Source: Methanothermobacter sp. (lineage in GTDB: Archaea; Methanobacteriota; Methanobacteria; Methanobacteriales; DSM-23052). Taken from it: a stretch of DNA of 64,000 bases. The notes beneath the pieces are model-generated. The model was not told where the DNA came from. It did no database searches and saw only the letters and a list, made by a program, of their open reading frames with translations. Positions within the stretch are counted from its first letter, which is position 1. Each line of letters opens with the position of its first letter. This document shows, piece after piece, positions 59,002 through 64,000 of the stretch. Location: contig JASFYN010000001.1 of the NCBI GenBank assembly GCA_030055615.1, positions 479,364-543,363 on the forward strand, in the 5' to 3' direction. The translations under genes and the position numbers were made by a program.

Positions 59002-59823
59002 ATGATCAGGGTAGCGGTAAGCGGTGCTTGTGGCCGGATGGGTTCAAGAATCGTGAGGAGAATAACAAAAGAGGATGACATGGAAGTTGTGGCAGCCATA
59101 GAAGCGCCCAACACACCATTTAAAGGAAAGGATGTTGGAGAGGTTGTAGGTATAGGTCCAATCGGAGTTAAGGTAACCCCCGCAGAAGAATTAGAGGAGG
59201 TCCTCAAGGATTCGAAACCTGATGTAGTTGTTGATTTCACAATAGCGGATGCGGCGGTAAATACTGTAGAGAAGGCTTCAAAACTTGGCATCAACCTCGT
59301 GGTGGGGACAACAGGTTTTTCAACTGAACAGTTAGAAAAGATTAGAAAAGACGTCAAGGAAGGTAATGTTAAGGCTATAATTGCACCTAACATGGCTGTG
59401 GGCGTTAACGTCTTCTTCAAGGTACTTGAGGAACTTTCAAAACTTTTACCGGATTATAATGTTGAGATCATAGAAGCACACCATAAACATAAAAAGGACG
59501 CGCCATCAGGAACTGCTTTAAAGGCATTGGAGATAATATCAGCCGCTACTGGGAGAGACCCTGATAAGGTGAGCGTATATGGCAGGAGGGGTCTTATAGG
59601 TGAACGTTCAGATGATGAAATAGGAGTACACGCCATAAGGGCTGGTGATATAGTAGGAGACCATATAGTGCTTTTCGCTGGTGAGGGTGAAAGACTTGAG
59701 ATGATCCATAGGGCACATAGCAGAGAAGCCTTTGTTGGTGGTGTTATCCGGGCCCTTAGATTTATAGAAAAAGCAGAACCAGGCAAAATATCAGATATGA
59801 AGGATGTATTAGGAATCAGGTGA
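59002..59823 (+). CDS. dapB: 4-hydroxy-tetrahydrodipicolinate reductase
   Basis: A 273-residue Dap[15 protein letters not shown] binds NAD(P)H, VGTTGF lies in the middle, and [15 protein letters not shown] contains the catalytic His and Lys. It reduces the DapA product. A DapL-type aminotransferase is expected elsewhere, as in other Methanobacteriales. It overlaps the asd frame by four bases. Confidence 0.94.
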   Translation: MIRVAVSGACGRMGSRIVRRITKEDDMEVVAAIEAPNTPFKGKDVGEVVGIGPIGVKVTPAEELEEVLKDSKPDVVVDFTIADAAVNTVEKASKLGINLVVGTTGFSTEQLEKIRKDVKEGNVKAIIAPNMAVGVNVFFKVLEELSKLLPDYNVEIIEAHHKHKKDAPSGTALKALEIISAATGRDPDKVSVYGRRGLIGERSDDEIGVHAIRAGDIVGDHIVLFAGEGERLEMIHRAHSREAFVGGVIRALRFIEKAEPGKISDMKDVLGIR

Positions 59824-59828
59824 TTATA

Positions 59829-60875
59829 ATGGTTGATGTGGGAGTCCTAGGCGCGACTGGAATGGTCGGCCAACGCTTCATAGAACTTTTGGATAAACAC
59901 CCCGAATTTGAGGTTAAGGTGCTTACAGCTTCTCCACGTTCTGAAGGAAAGCGATACGAGGAAGCTGCTAAATGGTATCTTCAAAGTAAAATGCCAGAGT
60001 CAGTTAAGGACATAAAAGTTGTGGGGACAGACCCCTCTAAGGTGGGGGATGTTGACATATTATTTTCGGCCCTACCAGCTGATATAGCTGCGAAAGTGGA
60101 GCCGAAGTTCGCAGAAAAATATGTAGTGGCTTCAAATGCTAGTGCGATGAGGATGGAACCTGACGTGCCACTGGTCATACCAGAAGTTAACCCTGACTTC
60201 CTAGACCTTATAGAAGTTCAGCAAAAAAGGCGTGGATGGGATGGTTTCATAGTCACGAACCCAAATTGTACTACGATAGCTCTTACATTGACTTTAAAGC
60301 CCATACATGACCATTATACTATAAAAAGAGTTTATGTAGCTACTATGCAAGCTGTTTCAGGCGCTGGATACAATGGAGTCCCATCAATGGCCATAATAGA
60401 TAATATAATCCCCTATATTGGGGGTGAAGAGGAGAAGATAGAGACAGAGACGTTACATCTTCTTGGCGAATTAGAGGATGGTAAGGTCACACCTGCCCAG
60501 TTTGGTATAAGTGCATCTTGTCATAGGGTTCCCGTACTTGATGGGCACACAGAGGCCGTCTTCATAGAACTTGAGGAAGATTTTGAAATCGATGATATAA
60601 AAAGGGTCATGGATGAATTTCAAGGGATACCGCAGAAGTTGGAGTTGCCTTCCGCGCCTGAAAAACCAATAATTGTAAGGGAAGATGAGGACAGACCACA
60701 GCCACGTATGGACAGGGACGAATCCAATGGGATGGCTGTTACGGTTGGTAGGCTTCGAAGGGATGCTGCATTTGAGAATAGTCTAAGGTATGTGCTGGTT
60801 GGTCATAATACGATACGTGGAGCTGCAGGTGCATCAATATTAAATGCAGAGTTAATAAATGAGATAATATTCTAG
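59829..60875 (+). CDS. asd: Aspartate-semialdehyde dehydrogenase (archaeal/fungal type)
   Basis: About 348 residues from the ATG at 59829 (GGTGAT upstream). [17 protein letters not shown] binds NADP, the active cysteine is in [10 protein letters not shown], and [16 protein letters not shown] is typical of the archaeal/fungal class. It makes aspartate semialdehyde, which feeds both DapA next door and the homocysteine system near 6-8 kb in this window. Confidence 0.94.
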   Translation: MVDVGVLGATGMVGQRFIELLDKHPEFEVKVLTASPRSEGKRYEEAAKWYLQSKMPESVKDIKVVGTDPSKVGDVDILFSALPADIAAKVEPKFAEKYVVASNASAMRMEPDVPLVIPEVNPDFLDLIEVQQKRRGWDGFIVTNPNCTTIALTLTLKPIHDHYTIKRVYVATMQAVSGAGYNGVPSMAIIDNIIPYIGGEEEKIETETLHLLGELEDGKVTPAQFGISASCHRVPVLDGHTEAVFIELEEDFEIDDIKRVMDEFQGIPQKLELPSAPEKPIIVREDEDRPQPRMDRDESNGMAVTVGRLRRDAAFENSLRYVLVGHNTIRGAAGASILNAELINEIIF

Positions 60876-60877
60876 AA

Positions 60878-61441
60878 ATGTTCGAGAGTCTACTGGAAGG
60901 TTTGTATCATCTGAATCTTTTATTACTTTATTTTTTTAATGTTCAAATGCGTAATCCTTTTTTTGATTTTTTGATGCCGATTATAACATTTGCGGGGACC
61001 CAGGTATTCTGGATAATCGTGTCCATAGTACTTTTCATCTTTTTTGGTGATAAGGGTAAGAGAGTGGCTTTCACATGCCTTTTAGCCCTTTTTTTAGGCT
61101 ATTTTTTGAGCGAGTTTTTAAAGGCCATTTTTCAAGTTCCCCGCCCATTTGAAGTTATAGGGTGGGTGAGGCCTTATACCCTTGTTGGGGGTTATTCTCT
61201 ACCTTCTGGTCATAGTATAGCTGCCTTTAGCGGATTTTTAATCCTTGGGGTGAAATATGGTAGGCTTCCTATTTTCTTTTTCTTGGCTGTTTTAGTGGGA
61301 ATTTCCAGAATTTATATGGGCCTACATTATCCATCAGATGTTATTATGGGAGCTTTAATTGGGATATTATGCGCATTAATTTCTCTTAGGGTTGAAGAAA
61401 AATTTTTTAAGTTTTTGAAGGATAAATATCAGAGAGGATGA
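60878..61441 (+). CDS. PAP2-family membrane phosphatase
   Basis: A 187-residue membrane protein with about five to six helices. The three phosphatase motifs are present: KAIFQVPRP, SLPSGHSIAAF, and SRIYMGLHYPSDV. It probably removes phosphate from a lipid or polyprenyl pyrophosphate, as in recycling the carrier used for surface glycans or pseudomurein. It is only two bases after asd and overlaps the next frame by four bases. Confidence 0.88.
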   Translation: MFESLLEGLYHLNLLLLYFFNVQMRNPFFDFLMPIITFAGTQVFWIIVSIVLFIFFGDKGKRVAFTCLLALFLGYFLSEFLKAIFQVPRPFEVIGWVRPYTLVGGYSLPSGHSIAAFSGFLILGVKYGRLPIFFFLAVLVGISRIYMGLHYPSDVIMGALIGILCALISLRVEEKFFKFLKDKYQRG

Positions 61442-61986
61442 GCAGTGATTTTTTTCAAGTGATTAACATGTTTCTTAAAGATTCAGAGAAAGAGGAATTA
61501 AGGCGTCTTGTTAAGGCATGCATGCTTGAAATAAGTAAATTAGAACTGGAACTTGAAAATTGCAAGAAGAGAAAGGATGAAAGTGAAAAGCTGGAAAGAT
61601 TAGAGAAAGAATTGGCAAAGAAAGATGAGCGCATAAAGGAGCTTGAAAAATTTTTAAAGGAAAAGGATAAACTCATAGAGAATCTGAATAAGATTTTAAG
61701 CGAAAAGGAAGCCCAGATCGAAGAATTAGAGAGAATAAGGGGATACTTTAATAAGTTGACAGCAAAGCCTAAAAAGAATCTTACGTCATTTCAGTCACAA
61801 ATTTACAGGCTATTACCAAAGGGGAAGGCCACTACTGAAAAATTACATTCTTTCATACAAGATATAGGATTCAAGGATTTGAAGTATGAGAACATGTTAC
61901 AGATTCTTCGAAACCTTGAAAGGAAGGGCTATTTCAGATCTTATAATAGGGGTGATGATATAATCTGGGAAAAAATTGAAAAATAG
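61438..61986 (+). CDS. Coiled-coil protein with C-terminal winged-helix-like domain
   Basis: A 182-residue protein I do not recognise. Residues about 15-105 are a Glu/Lys-rich coiled coil with heptad leucines. The last 65 residues (SFQSQIYRLLPKGKATTEKL... LQILRNLERKGYF) resemble a winged helix. It might be a DNA-binding regulator. ATG 61438 overlaps the phosphatase stop; ATG 61468 behind GTGAT is another choice. Confidence 0.5.
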   Translation: MSSDFFQVINMFLKDSEKEELRRLVKACMLEISKLELELENCKKRKDESEKLERLEKELAKKDERIKELEKFLKEKDKLIENLNKILSEKEAQIEELERIRGYFNKLTAKPKKNLTSFQSQIYRLLPKGKATTEKLHSFIQDIGFKDLKYENMLQILRNLERKGYFRSYNRGDDIIWEKIEK

Positions 61987-61987
61987 A

Positions 61988-62566
61988 TTAGGTGATTTTT
62001 GCAACAAGCTCGGCGACTTTCTTTCCGAGGTTCCTGGATGTTTCTATGCCGAATTCGTCTTCTTCACAGTCTTTTTCCCCGCGTCCAACCCCTGTTCCAC
62101 CATAGTGTGCTGTGGGTGAAGCATCTCCCACTACTATCATTTCATGTATTAATAGGAAATTGTGGATTGCATTACATGTTGTTTCTTGTCCACCGTTTCT
62201 TGAGCCTCCTACTGTTACTGCCCCTCCTACTTTGTCCTTTAATTTGAAACCTATTCTTAGAGGCCTTGTCCTGTCCATGAAAATCTTTGTTTGTCCTGTT
62301 ACATTACCGAAGTAGACAGGACTGCCTATTATTATACCATCAGCTGTTTCTAGTTTCTCTAATAATAAGGGGATGTCGTCTTCTATTGGACATTCACCTT
62401 TTAGGCAAGTGTCGCATGCCTTACAAGGGTTTATATCATGTTCTGCGAGTTTTATAAGTTCTGTTTCAATTCCCTTTTTTTCTGCTGCGTTTAATGCTTC
62501 CTTGACTAGGAAGGTTGTGTTACCATTAATTCTTGGACTTCCCACTATTCCTATTATCTTTGGCAT
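61988..62566 (-). CDS. Iron-sulfur flavoprotein, Isf family
   Basis: About 192 residues from the ATG at 62566. [16 protein letters not shown] is the FMN-binding phosphate loop. [12 protein letters not shown] is the compact cluster motif of Isf proteins, and [19 protein letters not shown] follows. Isf reduces oxygen or peroxide, or passes electrons, using ferredoxin in methanogens. It converges with the coiled-coil gene. Confidence 0.88.
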   Translation of the reverse strand: MPKIIGIVGSPRINGNTTFLVKEALNAAEKKGIETELIKLAEHDINPCKACDTCLKGECPIEDDIPLLLEKLETADGIIIGSPVYFGNVTGQTKIFMDRTRPLRIGFKLKDKVGGAVTVGGSRNGGQETTCNAIHNFLLIHEMIVVGDASPTAHYGGTGVGRGEKDCEEDEFGIETSRNLGKKVAELVAKIT

Positions 62567-62593
62567 AATATCGCGTCCTTTATTTTTTCCCAA

Positions 62594-62711
62594 TGCAAAG
62601 CTTTAGATGTTATAGGTATATTACTATTTTTATAACCAAAAAATAACCGTAAAATATTTATAGAACCTCTAACCCATGGATAATTGCAAATAATTATATT
62701 GAGGTGATCAC
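62594..62711 (+). promoter_or_regulatory. Promoter region of the thermosome gene
   Basis: AAAATATTTATAGA near 62652-62664 is a strong TATA box, with an A-rich BRE before it. GAGGTGATC lies at 62701-62709, next to the ATG at 62712. GTTATA (62609-62614) and TATAAC (62631-62636) form a loose inverted repeat that also lies before the Isf gene on the other strand. I cannot assign a heat-shock operator. Confidence 0.5.
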
Positions 62712-64000
62712 ATGGCACAGTTAACTGGAGGACAACAACAACCAGTTCTTATTCTACCTGAAGGTACAAGCAGATACCTTGGAAGAGACGCCCAGAGGAT
62801 GAACATACTAGCAGGTAAAGTATTAGCAGAAACCGTTAGAACAACCCTTGGCCCTAAGGGAATGGATAAGATGCTCGTAGACTCCCTGGGGGATATCGTA
62901 GTAACAAATGACGGTGTCACGATCTTAAAGGAAATGGACATAGAGCACCCAGCAGCTAAAATGCTGGTAGAAGTTGCCAAAACACAAGAAGACGAAGTAG
63001 GAGACGGTACAACAACAGCAGTCATAATAGCAGGCGACCTTTTAAAGAAAGCAGAAGAATTACTTGACATGGACATACACCCCACCATAATAGCAATGGG
63101 TTACAGGCAAGCAGCCAAAAAAGCCCAAGAAATCTTAGAGTCAATAGCAATAAATGCAAGCGACAAAGACACACTAATAAAAGTTGCAATGACAGCAATG
63201 ACAGGAAAAGGGACCGAAAAAGCCAGAAGACCATTAGCCGAGCTTGTTGTAGATGCAGTTAAACAAGTAGAAGAAAACGGAGAAGTAGACAAAGACCATA
63301 TAAAAATAGAAAAGAAAGAAGGCGGCAGCGTAGACGACTCAATGCTAGTACAAGGAGTAATAATCGACAAAGAAAGAGTACACCCAGGCATGCCAAAGAA
63401 AGTTGAAAACGCCAAAATAGCATTACTCAACTGTCCAATAGAAGTTAAAGAAACAGAAGTTGACGCTGAAATAAGAATCACAGACCCATCACAAATGCAA
63501 GCCTTCATCGAACAAGAAGAAAAAATGATAAAAGACATGGTAGACAAGATAGTGAGCACAGGAGCCAACGTACTATTCTGCCAAAAAGGCATCGACGACC
63601 TAGCACAACACTACCTAGCAAAAGCTGGCGTACTCGCCGTCAGAAGAGTTAAAAAATCAGACATCGAAAAACTATCAAAGGCAACCGGCGGAAAAATAGT
63701 CACAAACATCGAAGACCTCAGCGAAGAAGACCTTGGAAACGCAGGAAAAGTCGTGGAGAAGAAAATTTCAGGAGAAGAGATGATATTCGTAGAAGAATGC
63801 AAAGAACCCAAAGCAGTCACCATACTCGTAAGAGGATCCACAGAACATGTTGTAAGTGAAGTGGAGAGAGCCATTGAAGATGCTATTGGTGTGGTTTCTG
63901 CGACTGTTGAGGATGAGAAGGTTGTTGCTGGTGGTGGGGCTCCTGAGGTTGAGATTGCTAAGAGGCTTAAGGATTATAGTGAGTCTATTAGTGGCAGGGA
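62712..64000 (+). CDS. Thermosome (group II chaperonin) subunit, partial at the 3' end
   Basis: About 429 residues before the window ends; full subunits are about 540. [13 protein letters not shown] near residue 45, [12 protein letters not shown] and [10 protein letters not shown] near residue 98 are the ATP-site motifs of the equatorial domain. The apical domain (about 215-370) follows, and [14 protein letters not shown] starts the return to the equatorial domain. Codon choice changes abruptly near 63850: A/C-ending codons before, T/G-ending after. Otherwise the reading frame is intact. Confidence 0.95.
   Translation, partial: MAQLTGGQQQPVLILPEGTSRYLGRDAQRMNILAGKVLAETVRTTLGPKGMDKMLVDSLGDIVVTNDGVTILKEMDIEHPAAKMLVEVAKTQEDEVGDGTTTAVIIAGDLLKKAEELLDMDIHPTIIAMGYRQAAKKAQEILESIAINASDKDTLIKVAMTAMTGKGTEKARRPLAELVVDAVKQVEENGEVDKDHIKIEKKEGGSVDDSMLVQGVIIDKERVHPGMPKKVENAKIALLNCPIEVKETEVDAEIRITDPSQMQAFIEQEEKMIKDMVDKIVSTGANVLFCQKGIDDLAQHYLAKAGVLAVRRVKKSDIEKLSKATGGKIVTNIEDLSEEDLGNAGKVVEKKISGEEMIFVEECKEPKAVTILVRGSTEHVVSEVERAIEDAIGVVSATVEDEKVVAGGGAPEVEIAKRLKDYSESISGR

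Noticed and set aside
62609..62636. GTTATA/TATAAC inverted repeat as a heat-shock operator
   Set aside because: Arms are short, far apart and mostly A/T; too likely by chance in this promoter.
63101..63592. Long open frame antisense to the thermosome gene (163 codons)
   Set aside because: It arises from the skewed codon choice of the thermosome gene; no ribosome site and a serine-rich, non-family product.

Overview
The window is archaeal and fits a hydrogenotrophic methanogen of the order Methanobacteriales, most likely Methanothermobacter or a close relative. The strongest markers are a stand-alone C-terminal fragment of family-B DNA polymerase (the split polB described for M. thermautotrophicus), a secreted enzyme with C-terminal pseudomurein-binding repeats, a 69-residue archaeal histone, a thermosome subunit, and genes for methanofuran (mfnD, mfnF), methanopterin (beta-RFAP synthase), F420 (cofH), coenzyme B (homoaconitase small subunit) and archaeal lipid synthesis (carS, a tetraether-synthase-like radical SAM protein). 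Starts are often GTG or TTG behind GGAGG/GGTGAT-type ribosome sites. Genes are tightly packed with many 4-base overlaps. I see no insertion sequence, prophage or CRISPR array.

Layout. 1-5.8 kb: DUF447 (cut by the window edge), DUF2124, ThiN and SIS proteins, Hsp20, a NOG1-type GTPase, AMMECR1 and TldD. 6-10.4 kb: the sulfide-dependent homocysteine pair with a GMC-like flavoprotein, then a cell-wall enzyme. 10.4-18.2 kb (minus strand): pyrI, secD/secF, flavodoxin, argC, ribL, hisA, an anchored PIG-L deacetylase and a DMT transporter. 18.3-25.1 kb (plus): truA, DUF460, wecB/wecC (UDP-ManNAcA) and mfnD/mfnF. 25.1-31.3 kb: carS, divergent tes-like gene, beta-RFAP synthase, hacB, zinc-ribbon protein, pcm and a tRNA methylthiotransferase. 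31.35-31.5 kb: tRNA-Phe and tRNA-Val. 31.8-34.7 kb: two paralogous His-rich membrane proteins, then hypE-RDD-cyclo-ligase. 35-39.3 kb: rpS8e behind a structured leader, polB2, a HAD phosphatase, and an AAA+ ATPase with a membrane-anchored partner. 39.3-44.3 kb: a DtxR-type regulator with a palindrome on its own start, tRNA-Lys, a frameshifted sensor kinase, rubrerythrin, histone and cofH. 44.5-55 kb: deoC, elp3, a site-2 protease, PRC-barrel and DUF2098 proteins, twin UPF0305 proteins, hel308, moaC, a glycosyltransferase, cbiD and a thioredoxin. 55.5-61 kb (plus): shikimate kinase, chorismate mutase, rpS17e, then aspartate kinase-dapA-dapB-asd. 61-64 kb: PAP2, a coiled-coil protein, an iron-sulfur flavoprotein and the thermosome gene, which runs off the end.

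Metabolic links. Aspartate kinase and Asd make aspartate semialdehyde, which feeds DapA/DapB (lysine) and the homocysteine system at 6-8 kb.

Items most worth a second look: the AAA+ ATPase/membrane partner pair (36.7-39.3 kb), the twin His-rich membrane proteins (31.8-32.7 kb), the switch-like leader of rpS8e, the T7-tract frameshift in the sensor kinase, the abrupt codon-usage change in the thermosome gene, and the zinc-peptidase-like enzyme with pseudomurein-binding repeats.
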